A stretch of DNA of 64,000 nt, taken from Dryococelus australis (Eukaryota > Arthropoda > Insecta > Phasmatodea > Phasmatidae). The notes beneath the pieces are model-generated. The model worked only from the letters and a program-made list of their open reading frames with translations. It was not told where the DNA came from and ran no database searches. The stretch covers positions 298,693,466 through 298,757,465 of the forward strand of contig CM057009.1 of NCBI GenBank assembly GCA_029891345.1, in the 5' to 3' direction. Both the position numbers and the translations under genes were made by a program. This document shows, one piece after another, positions 1 to 11,605 of this stretch. Each line of letters opens with the position of its first letter. The stretch's first letter is position 1.

Positions 1-1398
1 CCCGCACGTGGTTATCAGTTTGTAAATATAGGTACGTATGGGATGGCCATCGATGGTCGAAAATTTGGAAACATCGTTTTTTTATCGATGGTTGATATTA
101 ATTTCTCGATGGAGAAATTTACGATACTAAAGGTATTGATTCTACAGAAATTTTTTCTGTACAAGTAAAAATAATAAACAATTTTTTTCTATAGTGTGGG
201 TTGAACATTTTTAGATGACTGCCTGACTGGGCAAAGGACATCCACGAAAAGTTTTTTTTTTTTTTTTTTTCCATTCTGTTATTAACATTTCGTTGTTTCA
301 GCGTGAATGTCAAAGGAAAATTAATACTATAACTTTTCAAATTTATTATCAATATCACTTCAGAAGTGGTTTGTAGATTGGACTTTAGTTATCCATGGTT
401 TTTCAAATTTGAAGTGCCACATTTTTTAAGTTAGTTGCTAACCCCTTAGCTTATTCAATACATTATAACTATTTTGCCCGTAATTTATATACACTTTTTT
501 AAATTATGTATACCCGGTTGTACCAACATATTCTCCGATCCGAGAGCTAATGTAAAAGTGTTGCATCAACGAAATTTCATTATTCTGGATCTACCATTCG
601 TCGTTGTTGATTCTATTTTTTTTTTCTAACTACCTTAAAACTAAGTGTTAAAGTGAAAGCCTGGTAGGTAGGACGGGATTTTGTTGCATATCAGGGCTAC
701 ACCCTTTACGCCTACAAGGATAGGAAATCATGCGAGGAGACATGCATCGCGACAGAGAGTGATTGGGCAGCCATGGCCTTCGATTGGGACCGTGACTACC
801 TCTCTAAGTGTACTTATAGCTAAGCTATCAATAGAAGAGACTGGAAAAAACCGGCATAGACACTGTAAAAACCCAATCGCCAGAATATAATTCAAAATTA
901 TGGTACATGCTCGTGTTAGTAGAGATGGAAATTCTAGTAGAGAGGGGTCAGTGACCTTTCATCATCCTTTGCCTTGGCAAGTGGGAGAGACGCTGTCTTG
1001 ACCAAAGAGGTGTTTGCACTCCTCTCTGGTGTGGGAAGTGGCACTATTGGGCGACTTTCCCCCGATTCCCAATAGACCCTGAAAACTGAAGACAAAAAAG
1101 TGAGTTGCCAGTAAGTGTCAGCTGGGCCAACACTTGCTGGGTTTTTTTATGTCCGGGAAGAGACGGTACATACTGTGAAAGAATGGGGTTGACAATTAAT
1201 CTAAGTTTAAAAATAACCCTAGTGTCTTATAATAACATATGTCTTCGGGGGTATATGTGTCTAATTCTAATGCTCTGCTACCTAGCAGCGAGCATGTCTC
1301 CATAGCCATATAGGTTTTAATGGAATATATTCCCACCCAAAATGCTGCACGTGCATGGAGCTTTGGATAAGGGAGTGTTGATTTGTTGACACAAAGGA
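1..1398. other. Unannotated AT-rich flank
   Basis: I see no gene, RNA or transposon that I can support here. The stretch is AT-rich with T-runs near 250-270 and 615-625. The short open frames have no recognisable motif. A GC-richer patch at about 920-1090 has no clear family. It may be old repeat DNA too decayed to recognise. Confidence 0.5.
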
Positions 1399-1890
1399 GG
1401 TCTCTCACCAACTGCAGCAGAGAGGCGCACGTCGCCAAAAGCCCTGCAGTTATTTGCAGGAATAACTGTTCAGTGGCTATCTTGGAATCGGCAGTGGCAA
1501 AGGGCCATACTTACAAACAGCTGGCTGGGAAGAGAGGCTAATACTAAGTTAAACGTTAAATCTAATCTAGACTGAGCTGCCCCACAGTGAAGCTCAGGTA
1601 TTCTACTGCAGTTAAATTAAAAATTAAGAAGTAGGGGGTGTGTGTGTCGAGCTCTCACCAACTGCTGCAGAGAGCACACTATCACCACAGCCTCCTCAAA
1701 TTTTGCTGATAATCTGACTAGAGGCAGCCTTGAATCGGTACCATACTTACAAGCAGCCAGCGTGGAAATAGAGATTTATTATTCTAGTTAAATTGATAAT
1801 ATTTAAAATTATTGATCAATGTAATCTAGGCTGAGCAGTCCCTTTATGATTGCTCAAATAAGTCTACTGCAAAAAGACTGTTAAGGCTAC
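1399..1890. repeat. Tandem duplication, two units of about 250 bp
   Basis: Two diverged copies follow each other, about 1399-1625 and 1650-1885. Both begin with a 'ctctcaccaactgc.gcagagag' type segment. They then share 'ccatacttacaa.cagc', a 'tctaatctag.ctgag' segment and a 'tctactgca' ending, in the same order. The copies differ by many substitutions and small indels, so the duplication is old. No coding potential is evident, and it may be part of an unrecognised LTR or satellite. Confidence 0.6.
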
Positions 1891-2056
1891 GCAGGTGCTA
1901 TTATGACAGAAATTGATGTTGATTCCAAAGAGAGATATCGATATTAAGTATGAGACAAATTTTTCTATTGGTTCGTAATATCTGATGTGTTCCACGTTCC
2001 CCCAAACTCACATTCAGCCCGTTGGCAGCAGCATAGCCTCGATGAGTGCAATTAAG

Positions 2057-3360
2057 TGATACACCATTCAGGTAGGGTGGGTATTAGAGGGGTTTTCTCA
2101 CCAAACCTCTGAAGTATTTCTTAGGTGCCAGGCATTGCCAGGGTGCAATACCAAGTTCTCGGTAGAGCAGACTCCTTCCTCTGGGTCGTGTGGCAAAGAC
2201 CACGACGATATCTTTCTGGTGCTCCATCCGTCATGATTAATAAACAAAATAATTGATAAATTTATGCAGTGAGGTCTTAGTGCAACTCACACACCCATAA
2301 TTAGTTGAACGTAGATACAAAAACACTGAAAAAGACACAAAAACACTTTTCACATTACCCTTAATAATTGGCGGGAAAGGTGGGGCCCACCCCCTATGGT
2401 ACGTAGGCAACCCGATTGAGAATGCATCCTACGTTGATTCAAATGGGTTTTATTTAACTGTTCCTCCAGGAAACACTTAATACAGTTTTTCAGGGCCTAA
2501 CCCGCCAGCAAGGTTTCACTGTACAAAGGCACTAGGGCCACAAAGAAACTACAGAGAAAATATGCTTCCCTAGGCGATGATAAACCATAGGGAGAGAAGA
2601 GGCATAGAGTCTTGGGTGGTTAATTAAACATAAGTGGCTGTATACTAAAGACTATTGCACATTAAATGATTAGTTCAAAAGTTGATGAACCACCCAAGTG
2701 TGCGTAACACGACCCTGTCGGTATGCACGTCCGCCTCCCCGAGACACACAAGTATGACTGACTGGGCTTACGTGGCATGCCGGCTGGTGATGGAATGCTG
2801 GGAACCCGCGCAGACCATTTCTTACACACAAAAATATTCAGTAACATATCCGCATTGCTTTTCTGCCTGCAACCACTGCAGAAACAAATACTCTGGACAT
2901 GGAAACCCTTTAATAACAACAAATCACTGGATGAAGCAAGATGGGGGTGAATCATGTGAATATTGTATATAACAGAAATTGACAAACAAGTACACTAAAG
3001 CCCGCAGGGGCATTTAAATGTTGTAGAGCTTCGTGTTTTGCCATCGCCTGGAAGGGCATCCTTGAGCATTTGATAATAAAGGCTGTTTTCAATTACGCCC
3101 TGTTTCACAGGGTCTCATTTAACAACACGTGCATGTGGGCGCACATTGTTTGCTCCTCACTCACACTTCATTGCACTGCTAACGACATGAGTGCTGCAAT
3201 CGGCACATGGCCGCACTCGTGAACTAGCTTCTTTCTGGTTTAACTGCTGTGGTGCATTCCTCCACCAGCATGCACAAGTGTCCAGTAGAGTGCTGGTTGC
3301 TGCAGCGGCTGCCAGTGATGGTGGACAAATGGGCATGAGGAAGCGGATGGCGTCAAATGT
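2057..3360 (-). repeat. 3' LTR of element E1
   Basis: This region aligns over its whole length, in the same orientation, with 8631-9918. Shared landmarks are 'ttttctcaccaaac', 'attaataaacaaaataatt', 'aaaacactgaaaaagacac', 'gggttttatttaactgttcctc', and 'gagtgctggttgctgcag' near the far end. The element-sense start lies next to a polypyrimidine run on the plus strand, as expected for a 3' LTR. The plus-strand left edge is inferred from a 'TGAT' at 2057 matching 'TGAC' at 8631. A few tens of bases near that edge do not align cleanly. Confidence 0.88.
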
Positions 3361-3375
3361 CCCCACCCCCTCCCC
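3361..3375 (-). other. Polypurine tract of element E1
   Basis: The minus strand reads GGGGAGGGGGTGGGG directly upstream of the 3' LTR in element sense. That is the position and composition of the RNase H-resistant primer used for plus-strand DNA synthesis in LTR retrotransposons. Its abutment with the end of LTR homology supports the boundary at about 3360. Confidence 0.8.
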
Positions 3376-4268
3376 AAAGACAGCTTGCAGCCGTCGGCTC
3401 ACTCGTAGCAAGAGCACCTCATTTGCTCCCAGCGGCGAGGATGTAGCACGTAGGCTTCTCCACATGGCGGCAGTCTCATGTTGTTCTTCTGCTGCTGTTG
3501 GCGGACCTACATTTCACAGCATGCTGTGGTGATACCGCAGGTGGTACAGTCCCATGGGGGTTGTATTCGACTCTTGGGACGTTGGAGAGGCAGCAGTCCA
3601 GCTGATCCGCCACTCTCACTGTCCTCACTACTCACTCATCCAATCTCCTCGCTACTGCATCCATGCTGAGACCGGTTGCAACCCGGTAACTTCATTCTGG
3701 TTTTGTTCTCTGACCTCCAGTTCCTCATTGTCCTGCATGCTTGCAGGTGGTGTCGCTGGTGCGGGAACCTGCTCTTCCCCTTCTCTGTCCTCTTGAGGCA
3801 GTACCAGGGCTATTGCCAGCTCTTCTGTCTCAACAGTTTTGCTTGATGGTGCATTTCAATCGGACCTACTTATGCAGGTCTTCAGGTTCACCCCTGTTGG
3901 CACCTGTGTGTCAGGTGATGCCAGACCTACTGCGTCCTCTTCTAGTACTCCTGCTTGAAGTGACACACCACCTACCATGGTCGGAACGTCGCCAGGAGGC
4001 TCGTCAGCACTTCTGCCATCATGGAGCACTTGGTGGTCCTCATCTCCTACTGGCTGTTCCAGTTTGGTGCATTCTGGAAGCATCGGGAGCTCCTTCTCCC
4101 CTATCTTCTTCCCCATCACCGTCCATGTCAGACATGGCGACCTTGTTATTCGCGGCGCTGGCTTGATGTAGATCCCTACTTGTTGTTCTGTGTCGACGTC
4201 TCTCCTGCAGTAGGTGGCCTGCCCTCTACTGAAGGTCCTGGAACACTTTCCGCCTCAGTTGCTGTTTG
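3376..4268 (-). pseudogene. Degraded 3' internal region of element E1
   Basis: This lies between the integrase tail and the polypurine tract. The minus strand has only short open frames; the longest is 3856-4119, 87 codons, acidic and proline-containing, with no motif I recognise. A continuation of the pol C-terminal extension is the simplest reading. I see nothing resembling an env-type protein (no signal peptide plus membrane anchor). The long open frames on the plus strand here are shadows. Confidence 0.5.
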
Positions 4269-5699
4269 TTAGTGCTCGTCATGAGCGGGGCCATCCTGGC
4301 AATTTTGGGGCTTTTGTCCGTCCTGATCGGGACCACTCTCAGCTGCAGCCCGGATGTCGTCATGTTGTATTCTTCCTGTTTTTCTCCCTGTTCTCACCAC
4401 CAGGTACGTCATTGGGCCAAATGTATTAACTATTCGATGTTGTCCTGACCATCGCTGCGCGAGTCTCGTACAAAAGTTCTTTCTAGCCACGGACTGTAGA
4501 TGTGCTTGCTGTACACAACTTGACCTCTTATGAGTGCTGCGGGTGGTCTCTTCATCTCTGGCAGCCATCGGTTTGCATATTGTACTTGCTGTTCTCTTTG
4601 GTTACTGTACTGGCACCTGTGCCTCTCTTACCATGTGCCACTAGTTTCTGTGTCACTGCTATTTTTCGTACGGGGGCAGTTCCATTTGCTCGGCAACATG
4701 ATGTTTCTCCCCAACAGTACTTGTTCCGGGGTTTTCCCTGTGGCTGGGTTTATTATTTGTATGAGAGTGAAGAGCGTAGCAGGCAGGTGTTTGGCACAAC
4801 TGGTATGTTACTCACCCACACTGAGCTAGAGTTGCACCTTCAACTCCTGGTTGCGCCAATCTGTGGGTTTATCACGGGGGTGGTAAACCACTGTTTTCAG
4901 ATGCTGCACTCCCTAGCTAGTACATAATTGTCGCCAACATCTACCTGTAAACTGGGACCCATTGTCCATTAGGAGCTCTTTCGGGTAGTCCCAGCATGCG
5001 AAATACTCACTCTCCGCGTACTTGCGATTTGTCCTGTCCTGGCACTACTTAGTGGATAGGCTTCGATCCACCATGAGAAGCTATTAGTAATTACCAAAAA
5101 AAACCTCTTTACTCCCGCTGATTTAGGATACAGTCCAATGAGGTTCAAGCAAACCGTATCAAATGGCCACTTCGGCTGCTGAGGTTGCTGCTGTTGATTT
5201 CCATCTGTTCGTCGCGACTTGAATAAGTTACATTTTCGACACTTTCTTACCCACTTTCTTACATAATGCGTAAGGCCATGCCAGGAAAATATTTCCAAAA
5301 TATTTTTCACTGTTTGCCCTGCTGTAATGTTACAATGTACGTATTCAAAAACCTTTTCGTGGTAAGTGGCGGGTACGTACAGACTCCATGTCATGTGATC
5401 CAGTGGCGAGCATGTGTCGACACGCCCCTCCATTGATGTCCATCCTTCTACCTGCTCCCCCTCACATTTCCCTCTCTTCTCCCATGTAAATTCGCAGTTC
5501 TCCTGTGTGGCAACTACTTCGCTATACAAATCCACTACCAGGTGTTCCTTTTCCACGACATATTTTCTGTTTACAATCGCTTCTGTTACCGGTTCCTGGG
5601 TGAAGGGGTTTAACACCTCCTCCCATTCCACATCATCCATTACCATTACTGTGGCATCTGGCAAATGTGACAACGTGTCTGCAAGCTCATTCTCCTTGT
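4269..5699 (-). pseudogene. Integrase of element E1 (zinc finger, core, GPY/F tail)
   Basis: Integrase inserts retrotransposon cDNA into host DNA. The zinc-binding module is at about 5375-5225: 'HEKVFEYVH' continues to 'FSWHGLTHYVRKWVRKC' and 'C..C', matching the HHCC pattern, though the usual GH pair reads GQ. The core follows with 'WPFDTVCLNLIGL' and 'FLVITNSFSWWIEAYPL'. Gypsy integrases have D where this copy has N in 'LNLIG' and in 'ITNSFS', so a catalytic aspartate is lost. The rest of the core is frame-disrupted. The C-terminal GPY/F module is at 4300-4470 ('QRWSGQHRIVNTFGPMTYLV'), in another frame. Family membership is secure; the enzyme cannot be active. Confidence 0.88.
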
Positions 5700-6331
5700 C
5701 TGATACATGTTCAATATCAAAGTCGTACGCTTGTAGTAAGAGCGCCCAACTCGTGAGCTTACTTCTGTCCTTCCACATGCTATTTAACCATACCAAACAA
5801 TGGTTATCTGTTCTCAATGCGAACCTTCTGTACTGTACATGCGGCCTGTATTTACGAACTGCCCAGATCACAGAAAGGTACTCTCGCTCATTAACATTGC
5901 AGGGGCTTTCCGTATTACCAAATTTTCACTTGCGAAATCAATTACCCAAATTTCTCCCGTGTTGCCGTACTGGTACAGCACTGCACCCAGCCCCTACTGA
6001 TTGGAGTCAGTCTGCAGATGCAAATGGCGGGCTGGGTCATATCTTGCGAGGGCGGGGCAAGATCGAAATTTGATGTTAAAAAACGACTCTTCCTGTGCGC
6101 CACCCCACATGTACTGCTTCTGGGGAGATAGCAGGTTTGTGAGGGGTGCGGTGATAACGGCAAAATTTTCGACGAACTCCGCAACCTGTTTATTAGGCCA
6201 AAAAACTTCCTCAAATGTTTCCAGATACATGGCATCTGTTGAATCTCGAATAGCCCCAGCTGTTCTGGGTTTAGCCCAGTGCCCTCTTCACTTATCAAAT
6301 GATCAAGGAATTCGAGGTTGGTCTTGTCCAA
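5700..6331 (-). pseudogene. RNase H domain of element E1
   Basis: RNase H removes the RNA template during reverse transcription. The C-terminal half is clear in the minus frame starting near 5871: 'FALRTDNHCLVWLNSMWKD', a stretch ending 'YDFDIEHVSDKENELADTLS', then the Leu-Pro typical of gypsy pol. The N-terminal half and the RT thumb/connection (about 6331-5942) are split between two minus frames, for example 'VAEFVENFAVITAPLTNLLS' followed by 'FFNIKF'. At least two frameshifts are therefore present. The D of 'RTDNH' is retained. Confidence 0.85.
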
Positions 6332-6423
6332 ACAATATTATTAATGGCACATGTTAACCCATTAATTTCGAGTTTCTCTAACACCAGTGAAAGATGATGT
6401 AGGTGCTCTTCCCACGTCTCAGA

Positions 6424-7052
6424 TCATATTGCGACATCTTCAAGGAAGGCGAGGGCGAATTCGCCTACCAAGATATCTAAAACTCTCACCATTATATTTT
6501 GAAACGTTGCATGAGCGAATTTTAGCTCAAAAGGCATGTCGCAGAATGTATACCATCGACCGTCTGGGGCGGTAAACACAGTCTTCTTCCAGTCCTCCTG
6601 GTATACTGGTATTTGCCAGTAACCACTTCTCAGGTCACGTGACAACATTATCCTGGCCCTCCCTAGTGAACTTAGTGCATCCTTAACTCTGATGTAGAGG
6701 GTATCACGCTACATGTCACCTGGTTTCTGAGCTTGAAATTTACACGAAACCTACAGGTCCCATCCTTTTTCAGTGCCAGTTTTATAATGGAATTATACCG
6801 GCTCCTTGTCAACTCAATTACTCCATCCGAAAGCATTTCTGAGATTTGTTGTTTTATGATACATGCCTGGTGGGGTAAGTAACTACATGGGCTGCTAAAA
6901 ATTGGCTCCTCTTTGGTTAGTTGTATAGCATACTCCGCAAACCGTAGTTCTACGCAAAGTTCGTGCTTGGCAAAAACCATTTTTCTTTCTGTTAGTAAGC
7001 GCTGAAAAGCAGCTTGGTGTTTTACGGGAATTTTATGTTCAGATTCTGACAA
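6424..7052 (-). pseudogene. Reverse transcriptase of element E1
   Basis: The RT palm and fingers are readable in two minus frames. From 7052: 'SDGVIELTRSRYNSIIKLAL' then 'KKDGTCRFRVNFKLRNQVT', matching the fingers block that normally reads KKDG..R.cvDYR.LN; the D is replaced by N. From 6648: 'SRDLRSGYWQIPVYQEDWKK' then 'TVFTAPDGRWYTFCDMPFEL', matching DL.SGY.QI and the MPFGL block. The frame ends in 'FLEDVAI' where YxDD is expected, so the catalytic motif is damaged. A frameshift separates the blocks at about 6650-6670. This is a dead Ty3/gypsy RT. Confidence 0.93.
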
Positions 7053-7260
7053 ATTTATTTCCAGTGCCTGTTCAATGTTACGGCTGTCTACATTATATAC
7101 TGTAAGTCTTTCCTGAACCCCAGAATGAATATGTCATTCGGCTGTCTCCACAATCGTGTTCTGTTCTGACAACCAAGGCACTCCCATTATGGCATCCTCT
7201 GTTATTTTTTCAGTTACAATGGTGGTGGTAATGGTTCCTAGATCTTGGTGCATTGTCTAT
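7053..7260 (-). pseudogene. Aspartic protease remnant of element E1
   Basis: Just upstream of the RT in element sense, the minus strand encodes 'DAIMGVPWLSEQNTIVETAE' (about 7140-7200). This matches the C-terminal block of gypsy proteases, normally 'aIlGmdwL.....iD'. The downstream linker towards RT is also readable. The catalytic D[ST]G motif is not recoverable by eye. The identification rests on this one block and on its position between gag and RT. Confidence 0.6.
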
Positions 7261-7370
7261 TTGCAAGATGGATCTCATGCCCGGTTGAGACGATGTCATT
7301 ACTGTTTACATAGCAGGGGTCACATTATGAGATGCTGCTGTATAAACAAGGGTGTGTAACAGTAGCCCAC

Positions 7371-8608
7371 TTACATCGAAGTAAAGGTGCCCCCCGAACA
7401 CCACTGGAATGCCCGCATAAATTCTCCCCAGGTTAGTCCATAGTGATTCATAGATCGCCACCACTTTCTTGCTTCCCCTTCCAGTTGATTTCCTATGCAT
7501 CCAGGCCACTCGTCCTCCGAGACCCCATACCGCTTCAGGTGCATGGTATTGTCATGAACAAAGGCTGATAGGTCTTCGTTCAACTGCCCTGAGAATGTCG
7601 ACAGTATCTGAAATTGGGTTGGCAATGGAGTAAACTATGAATCTGTCCGGTAGTTTACACTAGATGTTGCTGTTACTGCACTGTTAATAGTTGGTTGCAT
7701 ATTCGGAAATGGTGTTGATGTTGGAAACTGATTTGGTTTACTAAGTAAAACAGCAGGAAAATTTTGATTGTACATGGGTGTGGAATAGTATATTTGCTTT
7801 TGTGGAACATAGGGTGTTATTGGTACGAGTGGCAGAGAGGTGAGTGGAAGGGTAGTTGTTGACTTTGACTGTGACTCGGGCGCAGGAGTCCTGGGTGGTA
7901 CTGCATACATATTCTTAATTTCTGGTATGGCAGCAAGTGTTGCCCTCTCCTTTGTCGCACAGTCTCCACGTGTGAACTTTTCCTCCCCTATCAATTCCTT
8001 TTCCATTTTGGTCTGACTCTGTTGATGTACCCTCATGTTACATTTGCTGCAGTTGCGTGTTCCTCCCGCCGAATTTTCAGTGCAGCCTGTACAATCTTAC
8101 GTATTCATCCGCTGTAGTTCACCAAAGAAAGAGTCGCAGTTGTATGTAATATTTCTGGGCGGTATTGGTTGTGCATTGCAGTGCTTGCATGAAAACATTA
8201 ATCCACTAATGTTTTTAAGTCCGCCCCCATCTAGGCACTTGGTATGATACCGGTTGCTGCACTGTTTACATTTCAAAAGGAAAGTACTACCGACCTGGGC
8301 AAAGTATACGATGGCACCAATTTGTTGCTTGGTTGTCCGAAAAATCGATATTAAATTTCTGTTTAGGAATTTCTGATTCAATTTTTGGTCTGTACTCAAT
8401 TTCACGGCTGTTACCGACAAGGTTGTTCACTGGTCTTGTCTTGTGTTCGCACGTGCAGTATCTTCTCTATGCCTCCTAGGCGTTGACATAGGTCAGGGAA
8501 AGCAAGGAAGTTGTTAAAAGGAAATTTGACTGTTTGCGAAATTGTTGAGAAATGTGGAAAAAAATTTGCAATTTGGGCTGGAGTTAGGAAAAGTTGGCGG
8601 AATGACAT
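7371..8608 (-). pseudogene. gag of element E1 with a PHD-like zinc finger
   Basis: Gag forms the retrotransposon particle. The start ATG at 8608 follows the primer site by two bases and aligns with the matching ATG of the relative at 19694. In order: an N-terminal segment (8608-8411, 'MSFRQLFLTPAQIANFFPHF'); a finger-like module (about 8330-8166) reading 'LKCKQCSNRYHTKCLDGGG' and ending 'FSCKHC', that is C-x2-C-x4-[Y]-H-x2-C then C-x2-C, the second half of a PHD finger; a Pro/Thr/Ser-rich linker (8036-7635); and a capsid-type block (7625-7371) with 'FSGQLNEDLSAFVHDNTMHL' and 'LEGEARKWWRSM', fitting the retrotransposon gag family. The modules lie in different frames, so several frameshifts exist. 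I saw no CCHC nucleocapsid knuckle. The first Cys pair of the PHD finger seems lost. Confidence 0.75.
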
Positions 8609-8610
8609 CG

Positions 8611-8628
8611 TTCCTAAGTTGGGCGACA
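8611..8628 (-). other. Primer-binding site of element E1 (tRNA-Lys type)
   Basis: The minus strand reads TGTCGCCCAACTTAGGAA two bases inside the LTR. Against the tRNA-Lys type site TGGCGCCCAACGTGGGGC it matches 13 of 18 positions. The relative at 19675 matches 15 of 18. The position supports the LTR boundary at 8631. Confidence 0.8.
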
Positions 8629-8630
8629 TT

Positions 8631-9918
8631 TGACAGTAGGATGGCGGAGTGAACGTGTTCAGTTTAGAGGTTGGGAGTCGGGTAATATTTTACCGGAGTT
8701 TTCTCACCAAACGCCTGAAGTATTTCTTGGGTGGCAGACATTGCCAGGGTGCAATGCCAAGTTCTTGGCAGAGCAGACACCTTCCTCCGGGTTGTGTGCT
8801 GACAACCATCGCGATATCCTTCTGGTACTCCGTCCATCTTTATTAATAAACAAAATAATTTACCAATTTATGTAGTAGGGTTTCAGGGTGACTCACACAC
8901 CCACAATTAGTTGAACGTGGATACAAAAACACTGAAAAAGACACGAAAACACTTTGCACATTACCCTTAATAATTGGCAGGAAAGGTGTGGCAAGGCATG
9001 GTCCGTAGGCAACCCGAATGAGAATGCACCCTACGTTGAATCAAATGGGTTTTATTTAACTGTTCCTCTAGGAAACACTTAATACAGTTTTTCAGGGTAG
9101 CACTGTACAAAGGCACTAGGGCCACAAAGAAAATATGGAGAAAATATGCTTCCCTAGGCGATGCTAAACCATAGGGAGAGAAGAGCCATAAAGTCTCGGG
9201 AAGCTATTTAAACATAGGTTCCTATATACTAAAGACTATTGCACAATAAATGATTAGTCCAAAAAGTTGATGTGCCACCCAAGCGTGCGGAACACGACAC
9301 CATTGGTCCGCACATCTGCCTCCCTGAGACACACAGGCATGACTAACTGACTGGCGCGTTGTGTCGGCCAGTGTTTGGCAGGCACACAAAATATTCCCTA
9401 AACCTATCCACATTGCTTTCCTGTCTACAACCACTGGAGAAACAAATACTCTGGACATGGAAGCCCTTTAAAAAGAACCAATCCCTGGATTAAACAAGAT
9501 GTGTGTGAAACACGTGAAAATGGTCCATAACAGAAATTGACAAACAAATACACTTATGCCAGTGTGGGGCATTTAAATGTTGTAGGGCTTCATGTTTTGC
9601 AGGCGGGTGGATAGACATCCTTGTGCAGGTGATAATAAAGTCTCTTTTCAATTGCGCCCTGTTTCACAGGGTCTCATTAAGAAACATGTGCACGTGGGAG
9701 CACGTGTTTGCTTCTCAAGCACACTTTCTTGCTCTGCTCATGACACATGTGCTTTTACAGAACCATGGCCGCACTCATTAACTAGCTTCTTTTTTGTGTA
9801 ACTGTTGTGGTGCACTCCTCAACCGGCACACACAAACACGTGGTAAAGTGCTGGTTGCTGCAGAGGCTGCCGGCAATGGCGTACAAGCGGTATTGGTGGA
9901 AACAGACAGAGTCAACCA
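8631..9918 (-). repeat. 5' LTR of element E1
   Basis: The partner of the 2057-3360 LTR, in the same orientation. On the plus strand it begins TGACAGTAGG at 8631 and ends GTCAACCA at 9918, giving the expected TG...CA termini in both senses. In element sense it carries a 'TTAAATAAAACCCATTTG' segment containing an AATAAA polyadenylation hexamer. The stretch 'aaaacactgaaaaagacac' is nearly identical in both LTRs and in the third copy at 18331-19672. Confidence 0.9.
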
Positions 9919-11370
9919 CTTGCCGTTGTATTTTATTATGGCAATTTTTATGTCTTATTCAGTCTTGACATGATATGTCATGTGTGCACCGCAGCGACCA
10001 TGTGAGTTTGATTGTTTATGTTTTGTGTTTATTTTATATTTTGATGTAATGTTTGTTTTATGGAAGAGTTATTATTAAAAGTATTTGAAGGGCTTGTTTA
10101 TTGTTGTGTTAAGATAAGTGCTGTGTACAAAGTGTATGCAGAGAATGTTTAAGTATATAAGAGGGTGTTATCATGTTTGACAGTTGTAGTGTTTTGTGTG
10201 TCCCATTTTGTGCATTAATGTTCACTAAGTCACCTTGTGTATGAATAGAAATAATAAGAAGCTAGTTATATTAATTTTTTGCCCATGTGTTTTGTTGATG
10301 TCTACAAAGTCAACAGTAACAAACACAGCATTATTGTTAACATTGGCATTATGTGCTACATACATTCCATACATATTTTCAGTGGTTATGTTAGTATTAG
10401 TGATCTGAGTTTAATTGTATCCTTGTCTAGTGTTTTGTTAGCATGTTAGTAAACATAACCTCCAATGGCTAGTTAGGCTAACACCATGGCCAACTATGAC
10501 TGCACGACCATGAACATGTCCGTGTGAAACATAAATATTTTCCAAGTTCATAGTAAATTGCCATTTAAGTGTTTTTATGTAAGACCGGCATTGTGGAAAG
10601 AGAGACAAGCAAATAAAATACAGCCACAGTTAAATGTGAGATAATCCACTATAAATCAGAGCCACACGCTCTCACATGAAAACTATGTAGTTGAGGTAAC
10701 CGGCTGCAAGGCAGCCAAGACAACACAGGTCATGTGGTTCTGAAATTAAGCATTTCAAAATAAGACTTTTTCAATTTATCATGCACAAGTGTATTGTAGC
10801 ATCTATTGTGTTATAGTAATCATTTAAACCCACCATTCATCTCACAAACGTGTAATTCTATTTTCCATTTTTTTCTTTGAGTTATGCGGGAATGGCCACA
10901 CTTGGCACCGGTCATCCCATGCGGCAATGTTCAATAGTCTAGCGATACTCAAGTAGTGTATATGTCTGTCGTGGGCTCCCCGGGCACACCACCATCTTTA
11001 TATACCAATCATGTAGTTGTCAATAGTACTAAACTTCTTTTTCATCACCTAGGAATGTGCTGCACTACAGTCCAGTTCATTTTGTACATGGCCGGACCTT
11101 CAATTTTCAACTTAAGTTTTCATGTCGGCTTCGTGCCATTTTTACAATTTATATGCTCTCTCACACAAACAGAGATAGTTTATGAATGTGCCTAATATGA
11201 GGGTCTAAAAAATAAAACATGTGGCTAAATGAACTTTACCAACTTTTTTTCTAGGTACACATCATGTCCCATGTAACTGAATTTTTCATTGACATAATAA
11301 ATGGCATAGGATGGTCATAACAATCCTTAGGGAGTGAGTGGCATTGCAGGGGAAGCGGACCACCCCTAGT
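9919..11370 (+). repeat. LTR of gypsy family B, copy B1
   Basis: This piece starts at the edge of element E1. Its first 150 bp resemble 15285-15480: a 'TTATTATGGCAATTTTTAT' type block, 'gcaccgcagcgaccatgtg' and then T-rich text. Its last 350 bp resemble 12230-12600 and 18020-18330: 'ggctccccgggcacacc', then 'accaatcatgtag', 'cttcgtgccatttttac' and 'atgagggt' followed by AATAAA. It looks like the promoter/polyA half of a plus-strand LTR, with 'taagtatataagaggg' near 10150 as a possible TATA region. The middle part is not independently supported. Exact ends are not determined. Confidence 0.55.
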
Positions 11371-11409
11371 AACCGAAGCATCAAGGGAATATAATAACTG
11401 GAAGCTACA

Positions 11410-11605
11410 GCTTCATGCGAGTCTACACAGACGGCAGAGCATTGGAGGAAGTCACACTGGTCGTCGCCCGCACGACCCTGCCTACAGTCTCGTGCTCACC
11501 ACATTGTGAGTTGGTGCATAGCCAAGCAATTTTCACGTCAGTATTATTTTACGATCTACATGACCTTACCATCCCCCTAATGGTCGAACCACCACACAAT
11601 CAAAA
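11410..11605 (+). pseudogene. Truncated gag 5' end of a family B element
   Basis: The DNA from 'gacggcagagcattgg' to 'gatctacatgaccttacc' aligns with 12810-12960, where the same segment starts the longer family B gag. It lies at the same distance after the LTR end as in that copy. The segment breaks off near 11605. This suggests a first B element cut short or interrupted before the second B copy. Confidence 0.5.

Larger units (their letters stand above)
2057..9918 (-). mobile_element. Ty3/gypsy LTR retrotransposon (element E1), full-length but defective
   Basis: A 7.9 kb LTR retrotransposon lies on the minus strand. In its own sense the order is 5' LTR (9918-8631), tRNA-Lys-like primer-binding site (8628-8611), gag (8608-7371), protease remnant, reverse transcriptase, RNase H, integrase with a GPY/F tail (to about 4269), polypurine tract (3375-3361) and 3' LTR. 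The pol order RT-RNaseH-INT is that of Ty3/gypsy (Metaviridae). All reading frames are broken and key catalytic residues are changed. In one 170 bp stretch the LTRs differ by roughly 15% by eye, so insertion is old. I could not find a convincing target-site duplication. The 2057 end is the least certain boundary, because the LTR starts differ by about 30 bp of indels. Two degraded relatives lie immediately downstream. Confidence 0.92.

Noticed and set aside
3376-4268. Possible env gene between integrase and 3' LTR of E1
   Set aside because: No signal peptide, membrane segment or long frame on the element strand; no evidence for an envelope.
3741-4927. Two 141-codon plus-strand frames and neighbours, rich in Leu/Ser/Cys
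   Set aside because: Antisense to the integrase tail and 3' internal region of element E1; composition reflects the complementary strand.
5414-6073. 219-codon open frame on the plus strand
   Set aside because: It lies antisense to the clear RNase H and integrase remains of element E1; its protein shows no motif.
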